Positions 9,075 through 19,000 of a stretch of DNA of 64,000 bases are shown in pieces. The stretch is taken from positions 124,001-188,000 of the forward strand of contig JACKPW010000001.1 of assembly GCA_024233215.1 (NCBI GenBank), given 5' to 3'. The position numbers and the translations under genes are program-made. Below the pieces are notes generated by a model. That model made no database searches, was not told where the DNA came from, and saw nothing but the letters and a program-made list of their open reading frames with translations. Origin of the DNA: Verrucomicrobiales bacterium. GTDB taxonomy: Bacteria > Verrucomicrobiota > Verrucomicrobiia > Limisphaerales > J093. Every line of letters starts with the position of its first letter. Position 1 is the stretch's first letter.

Positions 9075-10074
9075 AATGCACACGCCCCGTTCTGTTGTCG
9101 CTGCTGCGAATGTCCGCTTCACGCCGCGGGTCGGTTCCCTGCGGTGCGCACCGATCTGGGGTCGACGAATCGCCCCCGCCGGAATCCTGCTGATCCTGGG
9201 CGGACTGTTGCTCCTGCCGGTCGCGCGCGTCACGGGCGGCGTGATTTACGAAACGACCTCCGCCTACCACCGGATACAGGTCGTTGATCAACGGGGACTG
9301 CGGACCCTTAGTTTCAATGGGACCGAGGAGACCCGCATGTCCCTGGCCAACCCCTTGCAGGGCCATTTCCAATACATCGAATACTTCTTCATGCCCTGGT
9401 GCTGGAACACGAACCTGACCAACGTTCTCATGGTGGGGCTTGGCGGCGGCAGCGTTCAGCGGTTGTATGCGGCCCACTGTCCGAATGTCAGCATCGATAC
9501 CGCGGAGATCGACCCGACGGTGAGGGAGGTGGCGGAGAAGTATTTCCGGTATGAGCCGGGTCCCCGGCAGCGGGTGTTCGTGGAGGACGGCCGGGTGTTC
9601 CTGCGCCGGAGCACGACGCGCTATGGTGCGATCGTGATGGACGCCTACCGGAAGGGGCGCTACGGATCCGGCATTCCGGCTCATCTGGCCACGCAGGAGT
9701 TCTTCAAGCTGGCCCGGGAACATCTGACTGATGACGGAGTGCTGGCCTACAACGTGATCGGCAGTGTGGGGGGGTATCGGGCCGAGATCGTGGGGTCGAT
9801 CTACCGCACGATGCAGACTGTGTTTCCCCACGTGTACGTTTTCCCCGCACCGGACAGCATCAACGTGGTGATGGTGGGCACCGTGGCGGAGTATCCGGTC
9901 ACGATGGCGTGGCTGCTCGATCGTGCCCGGGCCGTCTCCGAGTCCGGAGCAGTCGCACTGCCGACTCTGACCCAAAGGGTGCGGGCGTTCCGAGCCCTGC
10001 CTCCGCCGAATTTGCCCCAATGTCCGGTGCTGACCGACGACTATGCGCCGGTGGACGGTTTGCTGGGGGAATAA
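9061..10074 (+). CDS. Spermidine-synthase-fold protein with one N-terminal membrane segment (second half)
   Basis: From ATG 9061 the protein is 337 aa; starts at 9064 and 9076 are also possible. It has one membrane segment (APAGILLILGGLLLLPVA) followed by a Rossmann-type domain: nucleotide-binding loop VLMVGLGGGSVQRL, acidic strand end IDTAEIDP, and the SpeE-like MDAYRKG motif with AHLATQEFF. This matches the spermine/spermidine synthase family (PF01564 type), which binds S-adenosylmethionine or its decarboxylated form. Membrane-fused members are often not polyamine synthases, so the reaction is not assigned. Overlap with the upstream gene implies translational coupling or a frameshifted single gene. 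Confidence 0.75.
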   Translation: MMSPEMHTPRSVVAAANVRFTPRVGSLRCAPIWGRRIAPAGILLILGGLLLLPVARVTGGVIYETTSAYHRIQVVDQRGLRTLSFNGTEETRMSLANPLQGHFQYIEYFFMPWCWNTNLTNVLMVGLGGGSVQRLYAAHCPNVSIDTAEIDPTVREVAEKYFRYEPGPRQRVFVEDGRVFLRRSTTRYGAIVMDAYRKGRYGSGIPAHLATQEFFKLAREHLTDDGVLAYNVIGSVGGYRAEIVGSIYRTMQTVFPHVYVFPAPDSINVVMVGTVAEYPVTMAWLLDRARAVSESGAVALPTLTQRVRAFRALPPPNLPQCPVLTDDYAPVDGLLGE

Positions 10075-10092
10075 CCACTCGTTGACTGGCTC

Positions 10093-10533
10093 ATGATCAC
10101 GCCACCCAAGCCGAAACCGAAGAGTCCGTGGGGCAATCGATTTGCCATCCGCTTCTTCACGCTGCTGCTCGGCGTCTTGATCTTCTGGCTGCTGGGCTTC
10201 TTCGTGCAGGACATCAAGTCCATCCCGGGGCCGGATTACGAGGCCTTGAAGCGGAAGCACATCGATCCCGCCCTGCCGAAGCAGCAGGAGGAACGGGCGG
10301 CCCGGTTGGCGGAGACGCAGCGGAAACTCAAGTCGCTGCAGGAGGAACAGGGGATTGCCCGGGACAGTTCCCAGAACCTGCAGCGCACGATTGGTCAGTT
10401 GCTGGATCTGCGGAAGCTCAGTCTGGAGAAGGACGTGGCCCTGTCGGCCGCGGATCAGTCCTCACGGTTGGTGGAGGGAGCGCCGCCAACAACTGCAGGA
10501 CCGACCCTGTCGTTCGCCCATCGATTTACGTGA
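10093..10533 (+). CDS. Small single-pass membrane protein with coiled coil
   Basis: The protein has 146 aa, starts at ATG 10093, and begins 18 bp after the synthase-like gene. A Pro/Lys-rich N-terminus (PPKPKPKSPWGNR) precedes one membrane helix (FTLLLGVLIFWLLGFFV). A charged coiled coil follows from about residue 50 to 115 (QQEERAARLAETQRKLKSL). The last 30 residues (from SSRLVEG onward) are low complexity and look unlike the rest, so the gene may have lost a longer C-terminal domain through a frameshift. No alternative frame clearly continues it. Likely inner-membrane; function unknown. It ends 7 bp before the sulfatase gene. Confidence 0.55.
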   Translation: MITPPKPKPKSPWGNRFAIRFFTLLLGVLIFWLLGFFVQDIKSIPGPDYEALKRKHIDPALPKQQEERAARLAETQRKLKSLQEEQGIARDSSQNLQRTIGQLLDLRKLSLEKDVALSAADQSSRLVEGAPPTTAGPTLSFAHRFT

Positions 10534-10540
10534 ACCCGAG

Positions 10541-12010
10541 ATGAAACGGATTGCACGAATTGCCGGGCGGCCGGGGTGCGCGGCTCCCCCCGGTGTGTGG
10601 TTGCGGCTGAGTGCCCTGCTGCTGCTGCTGGCGGGCACCTCGTGGGCGCTGGTGGCCGCGCAGCCGCCCAACGTCCTGTTGATCTGCGTGGATGACCTGC
10701 GTCCCGAGCTTCACTGCTATGGCGTGGACTACATCCGGACGCCGAACATCGACTCCCTGGCGGCGGAGGGGCGGGGGTTTCGACACCAGTATGTCCAGGC
10801 GCCCACTTGTGGCGCGTCGCGTTACACCCTGTTGACCGGACGGTATGGCGGGGCGGGCAACGGGGCCCTGTTTGATCGGGCGAAACAGATCGCGAGACAA
10901 CCCGACAAGGTGCCGCCAAGCATGCCTGCCTGGTTTCGTCAGCACGGCTATGTGACCGTGTCGGTGGGCAAGATCTCCCATCATCCGGGCGGTCGCGGGG
11001 GGCCGGATTGGGACGACGAGGCGATGCCGGAGATGCCGGGTTCCTGGGACCGGCACCTGTTGCCGGCGGACCTCTGGCAGCATCCACGGGGCTGGATGCA
11101 CGGGTTGGCCAATGGCGAGATTCGGGTGAACGCGAAGGAGATGGCGGTTTACCAAAGCGTGGAAGGCCCGGACACGATCTATCCGGATGGACCGAACACG
11201 GCGGAGGCGCTGCAGCAGTTGGAGGAACTGGGTTCCGGCGATGGCGGAAAGCCGTTCTTCCTCGCGTTTGGCATTCTGCGACCGCATCTCCCCTTCGGCG
11301 CGCCCGCCCGTTACCTCGAACCCTATCGCGACCTGGAATTGCCGGCGATCCCGCACCCGCAGAAGCCCGAGGGAATCAGCACCTGGCATGGCTCGGGCGA
11401 GTTCATGCAATACGATCGCCGGGGTCGCGATCCCAGGGAGGATGCCGCTTTTGCGCTGGAAGTCCGACGCCACTACGCGGCGTGTGTGAGCTTTGCGGAC
11501 GCCCAGGTGGGGGCGATCCTCAAGCGCCTCGACAGCCTCGGCCTGCGTGATTCCACCATTGTGGTGCTTTGGGGCGACCACGGCTGGCACCTGGGGGAGC
11601 ACGCCATCTGGGGCAAACACTCCCTGTTCGAGGAGTCGCTGCGCTCGCCGCTGATCGTCCGGTATCCCGGCATTCCGCATCCCGGGGTGATGACCGATGC
11701 GGTGGTGGAGACCCTGGACGTGTTTCCCACGCTGACGGACCTGGCGGGGTTGCCGGCCCCGGACTTCGCACAGGGTGTGTCCCTACGCCCGTGGCTGGAG
11801 ACCCCGGACCAAGCGGGGCACGCGGCCTTTTCCTATCAAGGCAACGCCCGGACGATTCGGACCGCGACGCACCGGTTGGTTGCGCACAACAACGGGCAAC
11901 TCGAACTCTATGACCATCGCACCGTCGAGGCGGAAACCCGGAATCTGGCAGCCTCGGAGCCCGAGTTGACGGCGCGATTGCTCAAGCAGCTCCATGACCG
12001 CCTTGATTGA
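10541..12010 (+). CDS. Secreted S1-family sulfatase (iduronate-2-sulfatase-like)
   Basis: The start is placed at ATG 10541, which gives 489 aa and a signal peptide (LRLSALLLLLAGTSWALVAA); the frame is open further upstream but that region overlaps the preceding gene. The formylglycine motif is C90-G-A-S-R with LLTGR after it, so it is a Cys-type arylsulfatase needing FGE modification. Metal ligands are D51-D52 in CVDDLRPELHCYG and D346-H347 in GDHGWHLGEH. The motif order and GVDYIRTPNIDSLAAEG match iduronate-2-sulfatase-like members. It removes sulfate esters from polysaccharides in the periplasm or outside. It overlaps the next gene by 17 bp if that gene uses its first ATG, suggesting co-expression. 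Confidence 0.9.
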   Translation: MKRIARIAGRPGCAAPPGVWLRLSALLLLLAGTSWALVAAQPPNVLLICVDDLRPELHCYGVDYIRTPNIDSLAAEGRGFRHQYVQAPTCGASRYTLLTGRYGGAGNGALFDRAKQIARQPDKVPPSMPAWFRQHGYVTVSVGKISHHPGGRGGPDWDDEAMPEMPGSWDRHLLPADLWQHPRGWMHGLANGEIRVNAKEMAVYQSVEGPDTIYPDGPNTAEALQQLEELGSGDGGKPFFLAFGILRPHLPFGAPARYLEPYRDLELPAIPHPQKPEGISTWHGSGEFMQYDRRGRDPREDAAFALEVRRHYAACVSFADAQVGAILKRLDSLGLRDSTIVVLWGDHGWHLGEHAIWGKHSLFEESLRSPLIVRYPGIPHPGVMTDAVVETLDVFPTLTDLAGLPAPDFAQGVSLRPWLETPDQAGHAAFSYQGNARTIRTATHRLVAHNNGQLELYDHRTVEAETRNLAASEPELTARLLKQLHDRLD

Positions 12011-12953
12011 CCTGAGCGTAGCGGCGAACCGGCGTTCGCCATCCTGGCATTCGCAGGCGGGCGGGAAAGGCAGGCGGCTCAAAGTGCTTCGTCGCCTCCC
12101 TTGCCTGTGCCTTGGCGGGTTTGGTCTGGCATTCATCCTGAGCCTGGCGGCGGGGGAATTCCCGGATCTTCGCAGCGTGCCGGCGGATCTCGTTGTGCCG
12201 CCGTTGGTCATTGACGCCCCGCAGCCCGGGGTGCGAGTGAAGCAGACGCTGCCCGGCTATGCGGGCACGGAGGTGTATCACGTGTTATATCTGCCGACCG
12301 ACTGGCGACCCGACACCCGCCTGCCCGTTCTGGTCGAGTATGCGGGCAACGGCGGATACACCAATCAGTACGGTGATGTGTCCCTGGGCCTGCCGGAGGG
12401 GAGCAAGCTCGGCTACGGCATCTCGGCGGGGCAGGGGTTCATCTGGCTTTGCCTGCCCTACGTCGACGTGGGGCGCACGAACCTCTGCACGCGCTGGTGG
12501 GGCGACGTGGAGGCGACGCTGGATTACTGCCGCGAGGCTGTTGGCGAGGTTTGCCGGAACTATGGGGGCGATGCCTCGGAGGTGATTCTGACGGGATTCT
12601 CCCGGGGGGCGATCGCCTGTGGTTTCCTGGGTTTGCATGACGACGAAACGGCGGGGTTATGGCGGGCGTTCATCCCCTACAGCCATTACGACGGGGTGAT
12701 TTCCTGGCCGTATCCGGGGTCGGATGCCGCTTCGGCCATCGAACGCATGCAGCGTCTGAATGGCCGGCCTTCATTCATCTGCCACGAGGGCAGCGTGGAG
12801 AGGACGCGGCAGTTCATCGAAGCCAGCGGGGTGACGGCGCCGTTCACGTTCCAGGCCGTGCCGTTCCGTAATCACAACGACGCCTGGATCTTGCGGGACA
12901 CGCCGGCCCGGCGGGCTTTGCGGTCCTGGTTGGCGGGGGTCCTGGCCCGGTGA
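11994..12953 (+). CDS. Secreted alpha/beta-hydrolase-like protein
   Basis: Coordinates use the first ATG (11994, 319 aa), but GTG 12084 is a strong alternative. It begins a good signal peptide (LRRLPCLCLGGFGLAFILSL), and the upstream 90 bp hold a dispersed palindrome rather than conserved protein. The nucleophile elbow is GFSRG (LTGFSRGAIACGF); a late His (NHND) and an acidic residue could complete a triad. Residues such as LPVLVEYAGNGGYTNQYGD and CLPYVDVG indicate a PHB-depolymerase/esterase-like fold. Typical substrates of such secreted esterases are acyl groups on polysaccharides, but this is not shown here. It is downstream of the sulfatase and probably in the same transcript. Confidence 0.7.
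   Translation: MTALIDLSVAANRRSPSWHSQAGGKGRRLKVLRRLPCLCLGGFGLAFILSLAAGEFPDLRSVPADLVVPPLVIDAPQPGVRVKQTLPGYAGTEVYHVLYLPTDWRPDTRLPVLVEYAGNGGYTNQYGDVSLGLPEGSKLGYGISAGQGFIWLCLPYVDVGRTNLCTRWWGDVEATLDYCREAVGEVCRNYGGDASEVILTGFSRGAIACGFLGLHDDETAGLWRAFIPYSHYDGVISWPYPGSDAASAIERMQRLNGRPSFICHEGSVERTRQFIEASGVTAPFTFQAVPFRNHNDAWILRDTPARRALRSWLAGVLAR
12016..12063. repeat. Dispersed palindromic repeat, family 1 (copy a)
   Basis: The hairpin has arms GGCGAAC (12023-12029) and GTTCGCC (12034-12040) around CGGC, followed by a conserved tail ending TTCGCAGGCGGG. The same core and tail recur at 12977-13024 and 43401-43445. It falls within the possible 5' coding part of the hydrolase gene. Confidence 0.75.
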
Positions 12954-12976
12954 GCGCGCGCTTGTCCCCACTCTTC

Positions 12977-13024
12977 GCGGCGGCGAGCCGGCGTTCGCCG
13001 TCCGTCCCAGGCCCTCCGCCTGCG
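12977..13024. repeat. Dispersed palindromic repeat, family 1 (copy b)
   Basis: The core pairs CGGCGA (12981-12986) with TCGCCG (12995-13000). The flank CCGTCC...CCGCCTGCG matches the tail of the other copies. It lies between the convergent hydrolase and esterase genes, where it could also help end transcription from both sides. Confidence 0.65.
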
Positions 13025-13025
13025 A

Positions 13026-14066
13026 TCAGGTCACCGGCAGGTGCTGCTCGAACCAGGCCAGCATGGATTGCCACATTGGCCGGGTGTACTCGTGTCCCAC
13101 GCCCGGATGCACCTGGCAGTCGAAGGCTTCCGCGAGTCCGTGGAGTCCATAGACTTTGCGGACCTTCTGCTCGATCTGGCGGATGCCGGCCACCGGCGAG
13201 CCCGGGTCGCGGTCGCCGTTCATGAGGAGCAGGGGGCGCGGGGCCACGAGGGACAGCACGGCTTCCGTGTCGAAGTGGTTCAGAAAGCCGGGAACGTAGT
13301 AGTAGATGCCGTGCTCGTTCAATCCGCCGCCGGCAATGAGATCCTGGTAGCGCGTCAGGCAGGCCACCGCCACCCCGGCCCGGAGACGTTCATCCAGGGC
13401 CATCAACCACCAGGCCCTCGTGGCGCCCATGCTGATGCCGGTCACGCCAATACGGCGCGGGTCGATCTCCGGGCGGGTTGCGAGGTAGTCCAGCGCAATG
13501 AGATCGTCGCGCAGGAGCATGCCCCAGAGGGTGCGGCCGAACCAAAGGTGGAACTTGCTGGCCGCGGCCTCCCCGGCTTCGCCGTTCTGCCGGGGACCAC
13601 CGGGCCCCTTTCCCTGGCGGGATCCGAAGCAGGGGGCATCGATCGCCAGCACGGCGAAGCCGCGTCGGGCCAGGGCGGCGGCCGGGGCCTCCGGGGTGTG
13701 GGTGGACTCGAACACCTCCACCTTGCCCTTGCCGTACTCGCCGCCGTGCCAGTGACAGTAAAGCAGGGCGGGCACGCGAGCCCGGCGTTGGAGCGGCAGC
13801 AACAGCACGCCGGGGAGGGTCTCGCCGGCGCCGTTGTCGATGCTGAACTTCTCCGTCACGAAGTGCTCCGCCTCAAACCGACCGTGGCAGGTGACCTGCG
13901 GACGTTTGGGCCGGGGCGGCAGGTTCCCCAGCAACCGCCAGAGGGTGGATTGGGTTTCGCGTCGCTGGCGCACCCAGGCGTCGAGGCTCGATGGCAGGTT
14001 GAATTCCGGCACCACCGGGACGTGTGCCAGATGGTTGGCGATGACTGAATCCGGAGCGGAGCCCAT
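13026..14066 (-). CDS. Dienelactone-hydrolase/acetyl-esterase-like alpha/beta hydrolase
   Basis: The chosen start is the ATG at 14064-14066 (MGSAPDSVIANHLAHVPVVPEF), giving 346 aa; the upstream open frame is antisense to the peptidase gene. The oxyanion-region motif is CHWHGGEYGKGK, the nucleophile S212 lies in GISMGATRAWW, the acid is D285 or D287 in NGDRDPGS, and the His is H325 in PGVGHEY. This is the full alpha/beta-hydrolase triad order and resembles the acetyl xylan esterase/dienelactone hydrolase group common in Verrucomicrobiota and Planctomycetes. No clear signal peptide is seen, so it is probably cytoplasmic. It is divergent from the peptidase gene with about 75 bp between starts. 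Confidence 0.8.
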   Translation of the reverse strand: MGSAPDSVIANHLAHVPVVPEFNLPSSLDAWVRQRRETQSTLWRLLGNLPPRPKRPQVTCHGRFEAEHFVTEKFSIDNGAGETLPGVLLLPLQRRARVPALLYCHWHGGEYGKGKVEVFESTHTPEAPAAALARRGFAVLAIDAPCFGSRQGKGPGGPRQNGEAGEAAASKFHLWFGRTLWGMLLRDDLIALDYLATRPEIDPRRIGVTGISMGATRAWWLMALDERLRAGVAVACLTRYQDLIAGGGLNEHGIYYYVPGFLNHFDTEAVLSLVAPRPLLLMNGDRDPGSPVAGIRQIEQKVRKVYGLHGLAEAFDCQVHPGVGHEYTRPMWQSMLAWFEQHLPVT

Positions 14067-14141
14067 GAAGCGCAAGGTTGAGAAAGGGACGAACCGCTGG
14101 CGAGGGGAATTTTGCCTTTCGGCCGCGGGGTTGGTTTCGTC

Positions 14142-15896
14142 ATGCTGACGGCGATGAGTTTGCTGCCTTTCGGAGAGTTGACGCCGTATGAGGCGAGGAG
14201 GTTCGTGCCTGCGCGGGCGCGGATGGGGGACTGGGCCGAGGTCGAGCCGTTGTTTGACCAACTCGAACAACGCCTGGACGCGGCCCGGGACGGTGCGGCA
14301 CTGGCAACCTGGTTGGAGGATTGGAGCGAGCTTTCGGCCGCCCTCGACGAGGAAATGGCGCGGCGTTACATCGCGATGACCTGTCACACGGACGATCCGG
14401 AGGCGGAGAAGGGGTATCTGGAGTTCGTGGAGCAGGTGGAGCCGAGGACCAAGCCGCGGCAGTTCCGATTGGAGCGGCTTTACCTCCGACACCCCGCAGT
14501 GGGGGATCTTCCGGAGGAGACCTATGAAGTCTTCAATCGCGGGGTGCGGGTGAGCGTGGGCCTGTTCCGGGAGGAGAACGTCCCCCTCGAGACCGAGGAG
14601 GCGAGGTTGGGGCAGCAGTATCAGAAAGTGACGGGGGGCATGACCGTTGAGTTCGACGGAAAGGAGCAGACCCTCGTGCAGATGGGACGCTACCAGGAGG
14701 ACCCGGACCGCGCGTTACGCCAGCAGGCCTGGGAGACGGTGGTCGCCCGACGGTTAAAGGAACGGGAAGTGTTCGATGGATTGTTTGACCAACTCGCGGA
14801 CTTGCGGGGACGGATCGCGAAGAACGCCGGTTTCGACAGCTACCTGGGGTACGCGTTCCGTCGGCTGCAGCGGTTCGACTACACACCGGAAGACTGTCTC
14901 GGCTTCCATGCCGCGGTGGAGGCGGAGGTGATGCCGCTGGTGCGGGAATTGCAGGAGACCCGGCGGCGGCAAATGGGGGTGGAGACTCTGCGACCGTGGG
15001 ACCTGGGAGTCGACCCGCTGGGCCGGCCGGCGTTGAAACCCTTCCAGGGCGGGGCGGAATTGACCGACCGTACCGCACGCGTGTTTGAGCAGCTCGACCC
15101 GGAACTCGCCGCCGGTTTCCGTCGGATGGATGACTTGCGTCTGCTGGACTTGGACAACCGGAAGGGCAAGGCCCCCGGGGGGTATCAGTACAGCCTGGCG
15201 GAGGCGCGTCTGCCGTTCATCTTCATGAATGCCGTGGGGTTGCAGCGGGATGTCGAAACGCTTTTCCACGAGGCCGGGCATGCGTTTCATGCGCTGGCGG
15301 CGCAGGATCAACCACTGCACGCCTATCGCCACGCGCCGATTGAGTTCTGCGAGGTGGCCTCCATGAGCATGGAATTGCTCGGCAACGACTTTCTTGGCGC
15401 GTTCTATGGCGACGAGGAGGCGCGGAGGGCGAAGCGGAAACACCTCGAGGGGGTGATCGACGTGCTGCCCTGGATTGCGACGGTGGATGCGTTTCAACAC
15501 TGGTTGTACACGCATCCGGGACACGGAACGGAGGAGCGTCGGGACGCCTGGTCAGAGTTGATGAAGCGGTTTGGGGGAACCGTGGACTGGAGCGGGCACG
15601 AGGCGGCGCGGGCCAGCCTCTGGCACCGACAGCTTCATATCTTCCTGCACCCGTTCTACTACATCGAGTACGGCCTGGCCCAGTTGGGGGCGCTTCAAGT
15701 CTGGGCGAACTACCGCCGGGATCGGTCCGGAGCGTTGGGCGACTACAAGGCGGCGCTGGCGTTGGGCGGGTCCAGACCTCTGCCAGACCTGTTTGCCGCG
15801 GCGGGGGCCCGGCTTTGCTTCGAGCCGGCGGACCTCCGGCCGCTGATGCTCCTGGTCCGGGGCGAACTGTCGAGACTCCAGGATCGAGGAGGATGA
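14142..15896 (+). CDS. M3-family oligoendopeptidase
   Basis: From ATG 14142 the protein is 584 aa (ATG 14154 would give 580), within the usual range for M3B oligoendopeptidases. The zinc motif H376-E-A-G-H380 lies in ETLFHEAGHAFHAL, and the third ligand Glu is in the downstream EVASMSMELLG segment. The helical N-terminal half (EVEPLFDQLEQRLDAA; LERLYLRHP) and the C-terminal HIFLHPFYYIEYGLAQLGALQ block are typical of the family. It has no signal peptide and is predicted to cleave short peptides in the cytoplasm. It stands alone and is divergent from the esterase gene. Confidence 0.9.
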   Translation: MLTAMSLLPFGELTPYEARRFVPARARMGDWAEVEPLFDQLEQRLDAARDGAALATWLEDWSELSAALDEEMARRYIAMTCHTDDPEAEKGYLEFVEQVEPRTKPRQFRLERLYLRHPAVGDLPEETYEVFNRGVRVSVGLFREENVPLETEEARLGQQYQKVTGGMTVEFDGKEQTLVQMGRYQEDPDRALRQQAWETVVARRLKEREVFDGLFDQLADLRGRIAKNAGFDSYLGYAFRRLQRFDYTPEDCLGFHAAVEAEVMPLVRELQETRRRQMGVETLRPWDLGVDPLGRPALKPFQGGAELTDRTARVFEQLDPELAAGFRRMDDLRLLDLDNRKGKAPGGYQYSLAEARLPFIFMNAVGLQRDVETLFHEAGHAFHALAAQDQPLHAYRHAPIEFCEVASMSMELLGNDFLGAFYGDEEARRAKRKHLEGVIDVLPWIATVDAFQHWLYTHPGHGTEERRDAWSELMKRFGGTVDWSGHEAARASLWHRQLHIFLHPFYYIEYGLAQLGALQVWANYRRDRSGALGDYKAALALGGSRPLPDLFAAAGARLCFEPADLRPLMLLVRGELSRLQDRGG

Positions 15897-16083
15897 CGAT
15901 TACGAGGCCGAGATTGAAGAAGCTGAGGCGCACGGGACGCATCTCGTAACAAAAAACTACTTGAGTACAGCGACTTCCGACGTAGGTTAAGGCCTGTGCG
16001 GACCCTCGTGCCCCGAGTCTTGTTGTATCGTCGTGCGAATGTGCGGGGCCGTTTGATTTTCTGAACCCAATACCCTCCGGATT
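15897..16083 (+). promoter_or_regulatory. Leader/promoter region of the first giant secreted-protein gene
   Basis: This 187-bp gap is locally less GC-rich than its surroundings. A possible sigma-70 pair is TTGAGT (15961-15966) and TAGGTT (15983-15988) with a 16-bp spacer. No strong ribosome binding site precedes ATG 16084. The promoter call is by eye only. Confidence 0.25.
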
Positions 16084-19000
16084 ATGACCACCTCCATGTC
16101 ATCGTTCGTTCAAAGAAACTCGATTCGTTCCCTCGCCCGGATGGGCGTCTCCTCCGGTCGCTGTGGCCCGGCCTGCCTGGCGATGGTGGGCCTGGTCCTG
16201 GTGGCGTTCCCCATCGCGCATGGCGCCGCCATTGCCAACTGGAACAAGGGCACCACCCCCGGCACCTACAACGAACCCGCGAACTGGTCGCCGGCCGTGG
16301 TGCCGCTCAACGGAGGCGGCAACACCTACGTGGTGGAGATTCCCGCCAATGCCCAGGTGAGTTACGACGTCAGCGGCACGGGGCAGGTGGACTCCTTCCG
16401 GTTGGCCCAGGCGGCGACGTTCACCCTCGATGGCACGAGGGAATTCGCCGTGCAGGGCATCTCGATCATCAACGGGCCGGTCACCGCCACCGGCGCCGGC
16501 GCGGTCTTCGAATCGGTGCTCTCCCCGGCCACCCTTAGCGGTTATGCCACCCTGAATGCCTCCGCTGGCGGCAGAATCAGCGTAACCGCGCCGGGATTCG
16601 AACTCCCGTCCGACTGGCGCGCGAGTCGGTCGTTGTTGATCGCCGACGGGGCCGGTTCGGAAATTGACCTGGCGACGTTGAAGTCACTGACGGTCTATGG
16701 CGGTCACAGTGGTGCCTGGGACTACCGGGTGACGGCGAGCAACGGGGGCGTCATCGACCTCGGGGACCTGACCACCGCCACGGGACCGCGCACCGACGAC
16801 TTTTCGAACGACGACTGGCTTTCCTTCCGGCAGGAGACCGGGGGGACCATTGACCTGGGCAGCCTCTTCAAGGTGCAGCGTCGGACGCGGTTCATCTCCG
16901 ACGCCAACTGGACCATGCCTGCGCTGGAGGTGGTGGAGATGGGCTATTTCCAGCCCGGCCCGGCGGTGACCTACGATCTGCCTGAGTTCTTCCGGATGGA
17001 GTCCGGCACCCTGAGCGTGCCGGATACCGCGATCATCAACGCCCCCAAGCTGACCGCGATCCGTGGATCCACCATCGATGTCGCGGCCGGGGGACAGCTG
17101 AATGCGGGGCTCGTGTCGGATATCAGCGGCAGTGTGGTGACGCTGGACCCGGGCGAGACGTTGCAGTTGGGGACGGTGGATGTCATCGACCAGATGAGCT
17201 TTGTCGCCAAGGCGACGCCGACCTTCGGCTTCAGCGCGACGAGTTACACCCTGCCAGAGGACTGGCGTGCGAGCCGGAAGTTGTTCGAGGCGGATGGAGC
17301 CGGGGTGGCGCTCCACATCGACAGCCTGAACACCTTGACCGTTGGAGGCGGGTGGAGCGGAGCCTGGGATTATTCCGTCCGCGCCAACAATGGGGCCACG
17401 CTGGGCCTTTCCGGGCTGACCAGCGCCATCGGGCCTCGGACCGACAACTACAGCAACGACGATTGGTTGAGCTTCTACTTCCAGAACGGGGGGCAGATTG
17501 ACCTGTCCTCCCTGGCGAGCGTTTCACGCAAGGTCCGCTTTCTGCCGGACTCCGGCCAGTCGGTCACCCTGCCTGCGCTGGAGGATGTTGACGGTGCGTA
17601 CTTCAACATCCTGAGCGGGTCGACGTTGAGTGCCCCGTCCCTGATTCGGGCCAACAACGCCCGTTTCGACGTGGACTTCGCCGGATCGATCAGTGCCCCG
17701 GCGATGACGGAGATGCGCGGGACCTCGCTCAATGTCCAGCCCGGGGGCACGTTCAACGCCCCTGCGTTGGCGGATGTTTATGCCAGCTCGCTGCCGCTGG
17801 GTGGCGGGGGCAGTGTGACCCTCGGGCCGCTCAGCATGATTGACGGTGCGACCTTCGTCATGACGGGCCCGTCGCCCCTGACATTCACGGCCACCAGCTA
17901 TTCCATCTGGGAGGATTACCGTGCTTCCCGGCAGATCTTCCATGCGTCCGGTGCCGGCGCCGTGCTCAACCTCGCCTCCATCCAGACCATTTCCACCCCG
18001 GGGGGCTGGGGTGGCGGGTGGGACTACTCCATCCTCGCCGAGAACGGCGGGGTGGTTGACCTCTCGGGCCTGACCCACGCGACCGGGCCCCGGACCGATG
18101 CGTACGACAACGACGACTATCTCAGCTTCCATCTGAGGAGCGGCGGGCAAATCGATCTGTCGTCTTTGGCGACGACCGACCAGCGGGTCCGCTTCACCAC
18201 GGAGGAGGACTGGACGCTGCCCAGTTTGGAAACCGCGAACCGGGCGTATTTCTATCCTGGGTCCGGGACCACGCTGAACCTGCCGGCATTGGTTACCCTC
18301 GGCGCGGGAGTGATGGACGTGCCCTTCAGCACCACCGTCAATGCGCCCTTCGCCACCGCTATTCGCTCCACGAGCATCACGGTGGCTCCGGGTGGCCGAC
18401 TGGATGCACCGCAGGTGAGCGACCTGACCTGGAGTGCCATTGAAATCAACGCCGGTGAGGAGTGTCTCCTCGGCGACATCAGCGTGTTCGACGGCCTCAG
18501 CCTGGTGGCGTATCAGACGCCGGCCTTCACATTCTCGGCAACCTCGTACGAACTGCCCGAGGATTACCGGGCAAGCCGGACGCTGTTCCATGCCGAGGGG
18601 GGCGGGGTCGTTCTGGACCTGAGTTCGTTGAAATCAGTCCTGGTTCGGGGCGGTTGGAGCGGAGCTTGGAACTACCCGTTCACGGCCAAGAACAGCGCCT
18701 TCGTGGATCTGTCCGGCCTGGAGACCGTCGTGGGCGGGCGCACGGATACCTACAGTGCCGACGACTGGGTGTCGCTGCGCACGGAACTCGGGGGTCGGAT
18801 GACCTTGGGCGACCTGACCCTGTCGCGAGTGTCCCGGGTGCAAATCGTGGATTCCTCGGCGTCGATTCAGGGGAGTTCGCTGACCTTCCAGGCGCCGGCG
18901 CGGCTTGAGGTGACCGATTTCGGAACGCTTGAGCTGACCCGGGGATTGAGCTTCAACAACACCGACGAAAGCCAGATCTCCACGCACAACGGCATCGTGA

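Noticed and set aside
8073..10260. Minus-strand open frames of 386 and 426 aa
   Set aside because: They are antisense to the synthase-like genes, with GC-driven composition and no motifs.
13041..14048. 335-aa plus-strand open frame
   Set aside because: It is the antisense shadow of the esterase, whose catalytic triad is intact on the minus strand.
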